Notes: generated by a model from the sequence alone, not told the origin. Positions 1 to 6,748 are shown, numbered from the stretch's first letter. The stretch is 12,573 bases of DNA from Nanobdellota archaeon (GCA_018815145.1 JAHIYL010000100.1:1-12573), one strand, 5' to 3'. Translations and numbers: made by a program.

Positions 1-1197
1 ATGACCTGTGTTGCTGGAACACCTACTGATACCTGTACAGCTGGAAGTCCTGCCGAGGATGACAATAACTGTAATGGAATAGACGATGATTGTGATGGAA
101 CCATTGACAATGGATGCGCTGGAATTTGTGATCCTGGGACAACTCAGCCTTGCGGTTCAGACGTCGGAGTCTGCCAAAAAGGCACACAGACATGCAATGA
201 ATTCGGCATATGGGGTACTTGTGTTGATGAAGTAGTCGGCTCAGATGAGCTTTGCGACGGCCTTGACAATGACTGCGACAGCTCAACAGACGAGGACTTT
301 GGCAATCTTGGCAATTCCTGCTCTGATGGTGTTGGTGAATGCTATGCAACAGGAAATTATGTCTGCACATCCAATCAATTAGGTACAGAGTGCAATGCTG
401 TTGCAGGAGCACCTGGAACAGAAGTATGCGACGGCCTTGACAATGACTGTGACGGCACATCAGACGAAGATTATTCAGATCTTGGCAACTCCTGTTCAGC
501 AGGTGTTGGTGAGTGCAATGCAGCAGGAAGTTATGTCTGCTCAGCTGATCATTCAACAACAGAGTGCAATGCAGTCCCGGGAGCACCGGGAACAGAAGTC
601 TGCGATAATAAAGACAATGACTGCGATGGTTCAATTGATGAAGGATTATTTCAGCCAACAACATGCGGTGTCGGAATCTGCGCCGGTAACAGCGGACAGG
701 AGACATGCTCAGCAGGTGTATGGAGTGGGGACACCTGCGATGCATTCGCCGGTGCTGTAGAAGAGATCTGCGACGGGCTTGATAATGACTGCGACGGACA
801 GACAGATGAAGGTGTATGCGAAGTAGAACCAATCACCTGCGAAGCAGGAGAAGCACGATTCGACGTAGTCCTGGAGAATGGCTGGAACATGATAGGTATC
901 CCTCTTGATTACAGGGATGCTATGAATGGCGGCAATTACTGGGACAGCGAAGAATTCGGCCAGTGGGTGGATGCACAGATGACAGATACGCTTGTGTCAA
1001 TCACAGACGTTGATTATTATGATGCAGAAACCCAGACAATGAAAGGAGACATCATCGGAGCTCCTGACGTGCCTGAATTTGATATTGTCGGCGGAGTCGG
1101 TTATTTCGTCCATGTGCTTGTACCTGTCGAAGGATATGAAGGTTATGAAGCAACAATCACCTTTTGCGGAGATGCATGGGAAAACACCATTGTGTAA
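1..1197 (+). CDS. Cys-rich secreted protein with five MopE-type repeats (5' end outside window)
   Basis: This is the C-terminal 398 residues of a larger extracellular protein. The first in-frame ATG is simply base 1 and no signal peptide follows, so the true start lies upstream. Five copies of the motif C-[ND]-x-x-D-[ND]-D-C-D are visible at about residues 24-32, 85-93, 143-151, 201-209 and 257-265, spaced 56-61 residues apart. They match the putative metal-binding MopE repeat (Cu-binding_MopE type). Between them lie Cys-rich linkers such as GNSC..GVGEC...G.YVC...EC. Residues 288-390 form a different domain beginning ENGWNMIGIPLD and including VGGVGYFVHV, like the 'GWNLISIP' domains of archaeal surface proteins. 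The protein ends at TAA 1195-1197 with no transmembrane anchor. Disulfides and calcium or copper binding are inferred from the family. The next gene starts 33 bases downstream. Confidence 0.8.
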   Translation: MTCVAGTPTDTCTAGSPAEDDNNCNGIDDDCDGTIDNGCAGICDPGTTQPCGSDVGVCQKGTQTCNEFGIWGTCVDEVVGSDELCDGLDNDCDSSTDEDFGNLGNSCSDGVGECYATGNYVCTSNQLGTECNAVAGAPGTEVCDGLDNDCDGTSDEDYSDLGNSCSAGVGECNAAGSYVCSADHSTTECNAVPGAPGTEVCDNKDNDCDGSIDEGLFQPTTCGVGICAGNSGQETCSAGVWSGDTCDAFAGAVEEICDGLDNDCDGQTDEGVCEVEPITCEAGEARFDVVLENGWNMIGIPLDYRDAMNGGNYWDSEEFGQWVDAQMTDTLVSITDVDYYDAETQTMKGDIIGAPDVPEFDIVGGVGYFVHVLVPVEGYEGYEATITFCGDAWENTIV

Positions 1198-1200
1198 ACA

Positions 1201-1210
1201 TTTAAATATA
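1201..1210 (+). promoter_or_regulatory. TATA box of the 1231 gene (leaderless-type spacing)
   Basis: The decamer TTTAAATATA begins exactly 30 bases before the ATG at 1231. An archaeal transcript normally starts about 25 bases after the TATA centre, which here falls at or just before the ATG, so the mRNA would be leaderless or nearly so. A GGG at 1220-1222 could act as a ribosome-binding site only on a transcript reading through from upstream. The same decamer at the same distance precedes the gene at 5936. Confidence 0.6.
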
Positions 1211-1230
1211 AGCTATACAGGGAAAACAAA

Positions 1231-2064
1231 ATGAAACAAAAAAAAACAACCCTTGCAATGATTGCAGTGCTTATATTGGCAGTTCCCATGGTTTTCGCAG
1301 GCACAGACAATCCATTCACATTATATGGGCTTGTCAGTGACGGTGACGGAACAGCAAACGGAGCAACTGTGACAATCTATCCTCAGTCAGCTCCATCAGA
1401 TATCCTGACCGATGTTGTCGGAACAGCCGGCAATTTCGGAGCATCCGGCTACTGGAAACTGAATCTCTGGAACTTTGATACACAGGTCAGCGACGGTGCT
1501 GTCATTGTGATCAGGGTCGAAGACAGCAATGATAACTATGCTGAGACCACCTTCCGGATAAACACGCATTTTGGAAATCAGGAAGTGGGTGCTCTTACAC
1601 TCGAGAAAGAAAAAGTAGACACACCTGTCACTCCTTCCGGCGGAAGCAGAAGAGGAGGCGGAGGATCCAGTTCAGTAGTGCAGTTTGACGGCACAGAAGA
1701 CTGTGTCCCTGACTGGGTCTGCAATACTTGGTCTGAATGCGCAAAAGATGGCGTGGCCACCTGCAGCCTTTGGGCTGATCTGAACAGCTGCCAGGTAGCA
1801 TATGACGGGAGCAATACAAAAGCCTGTGATTATATTGAGACAAAGGACAGTTCCGGTTCCACATCAGAGCAGCAGGATAAGTCTGGCTCAGGTGAACCTA
1901 CAGGAAGTATAAGCACAGAACAGGATGGAGATGAGGGAAACCTGGTCACAGGAGGAGCAATCACAGATGTCGGAGCAGGAAATAAATTATTTGCTGTATT
2001 TGCATTGGCAGCAGTTGCAGGTGCTATACTTGTTGCAGTCTTCAGGAAATATCGGAAAAAATAG
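1231..2064 (+). CDS. Secreted, membrane-anchored surface protein with Gly/Ser linker and W-x-C Cys module
   Basis: The 277-residue product has a clear signal peptide (residues 1-23, ending VFA/G). Residues 29-120 form a small domain with the signature LYGLVS...LTDVVG..GNFG.SGYWK. This domain is shared with the next gene, so the two are paralogous in this part. A Gly/Ser-rich linker (136-148) leads to a Cys module, CVPDWVCNTWSEC (158-170) with further Cys at 178, 187 and 199, of the kind repeated in many DPANN surface proteins. A Ser/Thr/Gln-rich stretch (205-238) then spaces the protein from a C-terminal helix (252-271) and the tail RKYRKK. TGGAI (240-244) precedes the helix. There is no VPEF, so this is a conventional C-terminal anchor or a different sorting tail. 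The function is not recognised; a cell-surface role is inferred. Confidence 0.85.
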   Translation: MKQKKTTLAMIAVLILAVPMVFAGTDNPFTLYGLVSDGDGTANGATVTIYPQSAPSDILTDVVGTAGNFGASGYWKLNLWNFDTQVSDGAVIVIRVEDSNDNYAETTFRINTHFGNQEVGALTLEKEKVDTPVTPSGGSRRGGGGSSSVVQFDGTEDCVPDWVCNTWSECAKDGVATCSLWADLNSCQVAYDGSNTKACDYIETKDSSGSTSEQQDKSGSGEPTGSISTEQDGDEGNLVTGGAITDVGAGNKLFAVFALAAVAGAILVAVFRKYRKK

Positions 2065-2065
2065 T

Positions 2066-2095
2066 TATTTTTTCTTGCTTTATTTTTTTTTGTCT
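2066..2095 (+). terminator. T-rich archaeal terminator after the 1231 gene
   Basis: Two T-tracts (six and nine T) lie directly behind the stop codon with no strong hairpin. This is the usual pattern of archaeal intrinsic termination and separates this unit from the promoter at 2115. Confidence 0.6.
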
Positions 2096-2114
2096 TCATT
2101 TGGAAGTAAAAATA

Positions 2115-2133
2115 GACGAGAAAGATTTATATA
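2115..2133 (+). promoter_or_regulatory. Promoter of the VPEFS protein: GACGAGAA element plus TATA box
   Basis: GACGAGAA (2115-2122) is followed after 3 bases by TTTATATA (2126-2133). The transcript should start near 2155, giving a leader of about 28 bases that contains the GGGGTGA ribosome-binding site. The same octamer with the same 3-base gap stands before the TATA box of the exosortase operon (5838-5820, - strand). The position corresponds to the BRE or just upstream of it, so the octamer could be an extended BRE or an activator site. Confidence 0.6.
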
Positions 2134-2182
2134 CTAATGATTCTTTCCATAATAATTAGTCTAATCAAACGGGGTGAAAAGT

Positions 2183-2638
2183 ATGAGAATTAAGATTTAC
2201 GTATTGCTATTGTTGCTGTCATTAGGTCTTGTGGCAGCCCAGACACCGGGAACAACCCACTACCTTTATGGTTATGTTAGCGGTCCCACTGCAGACGGAT
2301 CAATTGTCAGCGTCTATATCGACGGTAAAGGAACACTCACTGATGTGGTCGGTCCCAGCGGAAACTTTGGCACATCCGGCTGGTGGAAGATTGATGTGAA
2401 CGAATTTGATCCGGACCCACAGATGGATGAGATTGTTGCAGTATCAGTAGATGACGGCAATGGCTGCACTGACAGCACCTCGCACACACTTGGTGAATCA
2501 GGGTCAGAGCAGGTTTCAGATATGGACCTTGACTGCGATACTGCCGGACCGATTGTTCCAGAATTCTCACTGATCGGCTTGGGAGCTGCATTGGCAGGTA
2601 TTGGGTATGTCATATCAAGGAAGAGAAAAAAACAGTAA
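2183..2638 (+). CDS. Small secreted protein with VPEFS C-terminal sorting signal
   Basis: I chose the ATG at 2183 (151 residues) over the in-frame GTG at 2174. GGGGTGA at 2171-2177 then acts as the ribosome-binding site 5 bases upstream, whereas the GTG would lie inside it. Residues 1-19 are a signal peptide ending VAA/Q. Residues 27-95 repeat the domain of the preceding gene (YLYGYVS...LTDVVGPSGNFGTSGWWK). Two Cys (95 and 118) could pair. The C-terminus is the tripartite sorting signal: VPEF at 125-128, a short hydrophobic helix (129-144) and the basic tail RKRKK. This is the architecture of PEF/PEFG-CTERM proteins processed by archaeosortases. With an exosortase gene just beyond, it is a likely substrate. 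The molecular role of the exported domain is unknown. Confidence 0.85.
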   Translation: MRIKIYVLLLLLSLGLVAAQTPGTTHYLYGYVSGPTADGSIVSVYIDGKGTLTDVVGPSGNFGTSGWWKIDVNEFDPDPQMDEIVAVSVDDGNGCTDSTSHTLGESGSEQVSDMDLDCDTAGPIVPEFSLIGLGAALAGIGYVISRKRKKQ

Positions 2639-2697
2639 TTTTTTTATTCTTTATTGTGTTATTTTTTCTGTTATATCAATGCATAATTAAAAAAATT
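2639..2697. terminator. Convergent terminator region
   Basis: T-tracts at 2639-2645 and 2662-2667 would end the + strand gene. On the - strand, seven consecutive T (2695-2689) coincide with the last Phe codons and stop of the converging operon, so that unit probably terminates at or just past its stop codon. Confidence 0.5.
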
Positions 2698-3163
2698 CCT
2701 TTTTTTCTTTGATAATAAAAATAATCCACAAAATAAACGGAAGAGAAGCGTTCAGGAGATGTTTAGAAAAATTGAATATTACTCCGGCAAACCATGAATT
2801 ATTGATAACCATGAAAAAAACAGATAAGGCAACCATTATGTAGAATAGATAAAGTGTTAATAGTCCATACAATAGATACTTAATCTTAATCTTTTTTTCA
2901 ACTTTTTCTGTGGCTAGCATCAATCCAAGAAACGGAACAATGTTTGATACTGAAAATCCATATAAATATTTGATTCCACCATACGAATACTCTATCTTAT
3001 CCCCTATGTTTATCCCAACATTCTTTCCTAATAAAAACAACACGACCTTTGTTGAATATGCCACTAAAATATTCACAATATCACTAAATAAGAATATCCA
3101 AATAACATAGATAATTAATGAGAAAAAAAAGAATTTCAGCATGAATCTGATTTTATTTTTCAT
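2687..3163 (-). CDS. Exosortase-like membrane protein lacking catalytic residues (putative inactive partner)
   Basis: This hydrophobic protein has about 158 residues from ATG 3163, or 162 from ATG 3175. Both starts overlap the end of the exosortase gene, by 11 or 23 bases, indicating translational coupling. Its layout parallels the exosortase upstream: an N-terminal helix, a stretch resembling 'ILV.YS.KVVLFLLG.NVGINIG', a helix pair separated by a Lys-rich loop (EKVEKKIKIK versus PTENKKK), the shared segment LYL, and a final helix ending in KEK. At the place of the exosortase Cys it has FSVSN with no Cys anywhere in the protein. At the place of the Arg it has a hydrophobic residue in YIMVAL. 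A KH pair survives near the His position. I read it as a degenerate exosortase paralogue, perhaps a chaperone, a substrate-binding subunit or a dimer partner. An unrelated small membrane protein remains possible. Confidence 0.7.
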   Translation of the reverse strand: MKNKIRFMLKFFFFSLIIYVIWIFLFSDIVNILVAYSTKVVLFLLGKNVGINIGDKIEYSYGGIKYLYGFSVSNIVPFLGLMLATEKVEKKIKIKYLLYGLLTLYLFYIMVALSVFFMVINNSWFAGVIFNFSKHLLNASLPFILWIIFIIKEKKEFF

Positions 3164-3674
3164 TTTTGTCAACAATCTTTTCTTTCCATATCAAAAACAA
3201 AAGAATTACAAACAGAATCAAAGTAGCCTGCCAAAAAAATTTATGAAATAAATCAAAAAATTTAGGGAAAAAGTTGCCAATTATTGCCAAAATTATCAGT
3301 CTAACCAAATTAATGAGATATAGTGAAATGATTCCAAAAATAATGCCTATTAATTTCTTCTTATTTTCTGTTGGATATGCAAGGATACATGATGAAAAAA
3401 TCATCATAGAAAAAATGCCTGTGCATTCATAGATGATCTCAAAATTATAGTTTTTTAGTATCACAATATTGCCCTGAATACCTAAACTCAATCCAAGAAC
3501 AGAAGTTATTTTGTACAGAACAGAAGCAATATGATTAAGGAAATATGATCTAAAGACAATTATGTTCCAAAAAATAAAATTAAAAATAAAGAGGAATATA
3601 AAAAAATTCAGAAGAAAAATAATAATTTTATAGTTCTTTCTGGATATCTTAATTCCTCTACCTCTTTTTTTCAT
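3153..3674 (-). CDS. Exosortase/archaeosortase family transpeptidase
   Basis: An integral membrane enzyme that should cleave the C-terminal sorting signal of exported proteins and transfer them to an envelope acceptor. I start it at ATG 3674 (173 residues), 20 bases after the previous gene's stop. An ATG at 3725 would overlap that gene and add a non-membrane segment. The catalytic signature is visible: Cys84 in YECTGIFSM, Arg125 in INLVRL and His144 in LFHKFFWQ, in the order and helix context of the exo/archaeosortase superfamily. About five helices fill the protein, so it corresponds to the catalytic core and is shorter than bacterial exosortases of 250-300 residues. It is encoded directly behind a VPGLS-tailed protein, and PEF-tailed proteins flank the operon. 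The subtype cannot be fixed from sequence alone. Confidence 0.87.
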   Translation of the reverse strand: MKKRGRGIKISRKNYKIIIFLLNFFIFLFIFNFIFWNIIVFRSYFLNHIASVLYKITSVLGLSLGIQGNIVILKNYNFEIIYECTGIFSMMIFSSCILAYPTENKKKLIGIIFGIISLYLINLVRLIILAIIGNFFPKFFDLFHKFFWQATLILFVILLFLIWKEKIVDKNEK

Positions 3675-3693
3675 TGCTATCCAAAAATTAATT

Positions 3694-5760
3694 TCAATGA
3701 TTTTTGGAAATTGCCAGACTTGCAACCAGCCCTAAAATTGAGACAAGTAGTGCCATTCCTGATAGACTCAGACCAGGAACATCTTTTGTCTCTCCACAAC
3801 TGTATTCATCTAAATTCCATGGCTGAAAATCTACATTATCACTGACAGGATTACCAGCTCCCTCCGGATTCAATGTCGGATGATATGGTCCTGAAACATG
3901 CCCCCACCAATTATGTATTGCATCAACAACCGGTGCAGTACTTTCAACACCAATATCATTCCCATAGATTTTATTGCACCTGGCAACAACAGTACTGGTG
4001 TCCGCTGAATCATAGCCGACAGCTATCCCAACATAATTGTGATACAGAGTATTTTCAATTATTTCTGAAGTTGTTCCAGGACCATAGTATGTAGTGACCA
4101 TTATTGCTGCAGAAGTTGAGCCATCCACGCTTGCTACACCATAATTATTGTATATCCTATTGTTTCTTACAAAGACATTTGCACCAGCACCTATATCAAG
4201 ACCATAATCAAGCCAATCGCCTGCACCTTTACCAGTGTACCTGTTGTTCTCAAAAATTGAATCAGTAATAGTCGTACCATAATAAAGAACACCAATTCTT
4301 CCAATTTCAGAAAAAGTTGAATCTTTTACATGAACATTTCCAGTACCAAAAGCAGCTATTGCAATACCTGAGTAATGCGGTCCTCCCTCATTATATTTGA
4401 TATTTTTAAAATCTACTTTTGTAATTGACCCTTCTCCTTTTTGCCTGATCGCTTGATAGATTAGATGACCTTGCCCATCAAGAACTACATTATGCAAGTT
4501 GAACCTTTTACCTGCATCCACCAGGAACCATCCTCTGGAATCTCCGGAAGCACCCGTATCTGCTGTTGGTTTTATAATTGGTTTTGAATTACCTGAGATG
4601 GTCAAATCCTTATCAATTACTATCTGGCCTGTTTCCTCATATATCCCTTCATGAACATTTATTATACCACCGTCAACAGCAGCAGGTACAGCGTTCTGAA
4701 TATAGGTATAATGATCACGGGATGTTAACCAGTCAATTGGCATATACCATATGTTTCCAGTGTTTCTGGTGCCATCATTTTGACGTTCAGAAGTAAAAAA
4801 CAGATAATCATTTCCTCCTGTTGAATAAGCTACAGGCCACATATCTACCCATGGAGTTGACATATATCCTCCTTTTGTTACCATTCTACTTGTTGCAGAA
4901 TCCAACTCCGCAAGTGTTGGAGCCGTCCAGGCAGCTATATACTGCTGAGTCCCATCCCAGGGAGCATACATAAGACAATAATTGCCATCTCCACCGATTT
5001 GAAAAAGTGTTGGGTCACTGTCATCATTTGCTGTTCCTGTAATTGTATGGTCTGCTGTTGTGCTCCATCCATTATCATAGGTATGGATATAATAAGCTGG
5101 GCTTCCCCAACTAACCCAGATCAAATGCAAATCACTATTTGAATCCACATAAAACCTTGGCATGCCTTCATGTGCATTTACATCAGTGGCAGCAGACCAT
5201 GCTGTGTCAAAAGTCCTAACCTGAATTTTACTGCCAACTGCATTGTAAGCTAAAAATATTTTATTATCATACACTTCTGCCCAAAGATGAGGTGCTCCGC
5301 TTCCATCAAAACCAGTATCGTGTTCAATCCAGGTTGTTCCTCCATCTGATGTATGCCAGGCTTTTATGCTGTGATCAATAACAGTTTCATCTGCAGCAAA
5401 CACCCAGACTTTACTATCAAAATATACTGTCGATGTCTGACCTTGAAAAATATTATCTGCCCCAGTTACCATCATAGGAATAGCCAAAGCCAAACCAGAA
5501 ATTGTTGTTGCTTTTTTATAATGAATTTCATAATTATTATCATCCGGACTACCAGAATCATAATTTCCAGTCTCATCAGTTGATCTCCCATAAAAAAGCC
5601 AATAATTAGTTCCATCATAAGTGATTGCCTGCCCTCGCTCATAATATGTGTTGCTTGTCACTTGCAAAGGCTGCGATACTTCAATTGTTGCAGCTTCCAC
5701 AGAATATATCAAACTTACTAATAAAACATATAGAACTAACAAATTGCCTCTTTTACTCAT
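3694..5760 (-). CDS. Secreted beta-propeller/right-handed beta-helix protein with VPGLS C-terminal tail
   Basis: I start it at ATG 5760 (688 residues) because GGGGGTG lies 6 bases upstream and the ORF then opens directly with a signal peptide (MSKRGNLLVLYVLLVSLIYS, cut near VEA/A). An upstream in-frame ATG (5853) would lie before the promoter. Residues about 30-345 look like a sialidase-type beta-propeller with an Asp-box-like SDGGTTW (138-144). Residues about 350-650 are a parallel beta-helix of the NosD/pectate-lyase-fold type, opening with YIQNAV..AVDGG.I.VHEGIYEE and closing with NWWG..SGPYHPTLNP and VDFQPW. VPGLS (661-665), a helix (666-684) and the short tail SKNH finish the protein, resembling the VPEF signals but without a basic cluster. 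Position at the head of the exosortase operon marks it as the probable cognate substrate. Binding or cleavage of an extracellular polysaccharide is plausible, but no catalytic residues are identifiable. Confidence 0.85.
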   Translation of the reverse strand: MSKRGNLLVLYVLLVSLIYSVEAATIEVSQPLQVTSNTYYERGQAITYDGTNYWLFYGRSTDETGNYDSGSPDDNNYEIHYKKATTISGLALAIPMMVTGADNIFQGQTSTVYFDSKVWVFAADETVIDHSIKAWHTSDGGTTWIEHDTGFDGSGAPHLWAEVYDNKIFLAYNAVGSKIQVRTFDTAWSAATDVNAHEGMPRFYVDSNSDLHLIWVSWGSPAYYIHTYDNGWSTTADHTITGTANDDSDPTLFQIGGDGNYCLMYAPWDGTQQYIAAWTAPTLAELDSATSRMVTKGGYMSTPWVDMWPVAYSTGGNDYLFFTSERQNDGTRNTGNIWYMPIDWLTSRDHYTYIQNAVPAAVDGGIINVHEGIYEETGQIVIDKDLTISGNSKPIIKPTADTGASGDSRGWFLVDAGKRFNLHNVVLDGQGHLIYQAIRQKGEGSITKVDFKNIKYNEGGPHYSGIAIAAFGTGNVHVKDSTFSEIGRIGVLYYGTTITDSIFENNRYTGKGAGDWLDYGLDIGAGANVFVRNNRIYNNYGVASVDGSTSAAIMVTTYYGPGTTSEIIENTLYHNYVGIAVGYDSADTSTVVARCNKIYGNDIGVESTAPVVDAIHNWWGHVSGPYHPTLNPEGAGNPVSDNVDFQPWNLDEYSCGETKDVPGLSLSGMALLVSILGLVASLAISKNH

Positions 5761-5766
5761 AAAAAA

Positions 5767-5773
5767 CACCCCC
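5767..5773 (-). promoter_or_regulatory. Ribosome-binding site GGGGGTG that fixes the start at 5760
   Basis: Six T separate this site from the ATG. GGGGTG also occurs in the leaders of the three other PEF-tailed protein genes (2171, 6649 and 7418). A short AAT microsatellite (about five units, 5779-5793) precedes it in the leader. Confidence 0.7.
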
Positions 5774-5819
5774 TTCTCAATAATAATAATAATTATTGTC
5801 AATAGATAATGCAATTGAG

Positions 5820-5838
5820 TATAAAAAGTTTTCTCGTC
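5820..5838 (-). promoter_or_regulatory. Promoter of the exosortase operon: GACGAGAA element plus TATA box
   Basis: Read on the - strand, GACGAGAA (5838-5831) is followed after 3 bases by TTTTTATA (5827-5820). The predicted start near 5797 gives a leader of about 37 bases. Sequence, spacing and the following CT all match the promoter at 2115. Confidence 0.62.
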
Positions 5839-5905
5839 TAATATTGTTTCCAATTGGGGACGAAAACAAAAAATGTGGATGGTTTAAGTGCAATCCTCAA
5901 ATAAA

Positions 5906-5915
5906 TTTAAATATA
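5906..5915 (+). promoter_or_regulatory. TATA box of the CPBP protease gene (leaderless-type spacing)
   Basis: TTTAAATATA starts exactly 30 bases before the ATG at 5936, as for the gene at 1231. It lies downstream of the alternative GTG start at 5888, which argues against that start. A GACGAAAA (5859-5866), one base off the shared octamer, lies further upstream. Confidence 0.65.
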
Positions 5916-5935
5916 GATTGATTTTAAAAAGAAAA

Positions 5936-6529
5936 ATGCTGGCATATATCATCACTCTTCTAATATACATCTTTTCCTATAATCTCACATATTTCTTTAC
6001 TAACGACCAGACAATCTCTCTGACGGTCAAATTTATCCTGACAATACTCAGCCTAGTCTATTTCAGGGATCATTTCAGATTCAGGATAAAATTCAGTATC
6101 CTGGCCATTTTTGTCGGTGCTTTAGTCGCAGCTGAATGGATATTCTTCTCAAATTTCAATCATTTTTTCGGAGCTGTCACAAGTAACGGATACTCGTCTG
6201 TGGACATTATCATCAAGCTCTCAACAGGAGTGATACTTGCACCTATTGTCGAAGAGTTTTTTACCCGGTTCTATTTCCTTAGGTTCATCATAGATGAGGA
6301 CTGGAGACAAGTCCCGCTCGGGAAATTCACTGTAAAAAGCTTTATCATCACTGTATTGTTCTTTGGCCTATCCCACAACATGTGGATCGCAGGATTGATA
6401 TCAGGCATCCTCTTCAATATCCTGTTCTATAAGGCAAAGGATATTGAGTCATGCATCCTGGCACATTCAGCAGCAAATCTTTTGCTGGGAATATACGTCA
6501 TAATGACTCAGTCCTGGCACTTCTGGTAG
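5936..6529 (+). CDS. Exosortase-associated CPBP (CAAX-type) intramembrane protease
   Basis: A multi-pass membrane protein of 197 residues from ATG 5936. The GTG at 5888 would lie upstream of the TATA box and adds a charged segment. The CPBP motifs are complete: EE-xxx-R at 106-111 (EEFFTR), F-xxx-H at 143-147 (FFGLSH) and H-xxx-N at 177-181 (HSAAN). The C-terminal half, from DWRQVPLGKFTV.SF through FGLSH..W.AGL..G...N...Y to LLLGIYV..T.SW.FW, follows, as I recall it, the CAAX-protease-related family associated with bacterial PEP-CTERM/exosortase systems (TIGR03008 type). In exosortase E this domain is fused to the exosortase. It may process substrates or released sorting peptides; its true role is not known even in bacteria. 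It is divergent from the exosortase operon, with about 175 bases between the two start codons. Confidence 0.85.
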   Translation: MLAYIITLLIYIFSYNLTYFFTNDQTISLTVKFILTILSLVYFRDHFRFRIKFSILAIFVGALVAAEWIFFSNFNHFFGAVTSNGYSSVDIIIKLSTGVILAPIVEEFFTRFYFLRFIIDEDWRQVPLGKFTVKSFIITVLFFGLSHNMWIAGLISGILFNILFYKAKDIESCILAHSAANLLLGIYVIMTQSWHFW

Positions 6530-6549
6530 AGGTTTTTTCTCGACCAGAA
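6521..6549 (+). terminator. Stem-loop over the CPBP stop codon with T-run in the loop
   Basis: TTCTGGT (6521-6527) pairs with ACCAGAA (6543-6549). An inner GAG/CTC (6529-6531 with 6539-6541) follows a single A-G mismatch, leaving a loop with six T (6533-6538). The stop TAG (6527-6529) is inside the stem. It probably serves as a terminator or 3'-end element. Confidence 0.5.
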
Positions 6550-6612
6550 AATAATACTGCCTTTAAAGAATTGGAAAAATTAATTACTCACCAATGAAAA
6601 ATAATCAAAAGG

Positions 6613-6620
6613 TTTATATA
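6613..6620 (+). promoter_or_regulatory. TATA box of the IPEFG protein gene
   Basis: TTTATATA, with an expected transcript start near 6643, leaves an unusually long leader of about 105 bases before the ATG at 6749. No GACGAGAA stands before this TATA box; instead one lies in the leader. Confidence 0.55.
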
Positions 6621-6648
6621 TTCAATCGTTTTTCACTACTTCAATAAA

Positions 6649-6685
6649 GGGGTGTGATAGACGAGAAGGTCCAAAGCTTATGGAC
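6649..6685 (+). promoter_or_regulatory. Leader segment: GGGGTG, GACGAGAA and small hairpins
   Basis: GGGGTG (6649-6654) lacks a well-placed ATG behind it. GACGAGAA occupies 6660-6667. GAC (6660-6662) can pair with GTC (6669-6671), or alternatively GTCCA (6669-6673) with TGGAC (6681-6685), so two mutually exclusive weak stems exist. Bases 6656-6675 match 15 of 20 positions in the leader of the 7471 gene (7394-7413). A regulatory leader is an inference. Confidence 0.35.
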
Positions 6686-6748
6686 ATTCTTGACCAAAAA
6701 ATCTATCAAAATATGACACTAACCCAAGATTTAGGGAGGAAAAACAAA

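Noticed and set aside
23..832. A 269-codon open frame on the - strand opposite the MopE-repeat gene
   Set aside because: It is antisense to a gene with clear repeats and Cys spacing. Its translation is His/Arg/Leu-rich low-complexity sequence, typical of a shadow frame.
1066..1110. DVPEF inside the C-terminal part of the first protein as a sorting motif
   Set aside because: It is about 40 residues from the end and is not followed by a transmembrane helix and basic tail. It belongs to the GWN-type domain.
5779..5793. AAT microsatellite as a phase-variable element
   Set aside because: It has only about five units, lies in the non-coding leader, and a trinucleotide change there would not shift a frame. 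An effect on expression cannot be excluded but is not supported.
5761..5853. An upstream ATG (5853) as the start of the beta-helix protein
   Set aside because: It lies upstream of the predicted promoter and transcript start, lacks a ribosome-binding site, and would bury the signal peptide behind 31 extra residues.
5888..5935. GTG 5888 as start of the CPBP protease
   Set aside because: The TATA box at 5906-5915 is inside this segment, so the transcript would begin after the GTG.
6654..6716. A 20-codon GTG frame in the leader of the IPEFG gene
   Set aside because: The GGGGTG site overlaps the GTG itself, leaving no proper spacing, and the peptide shows no recognisable feature.
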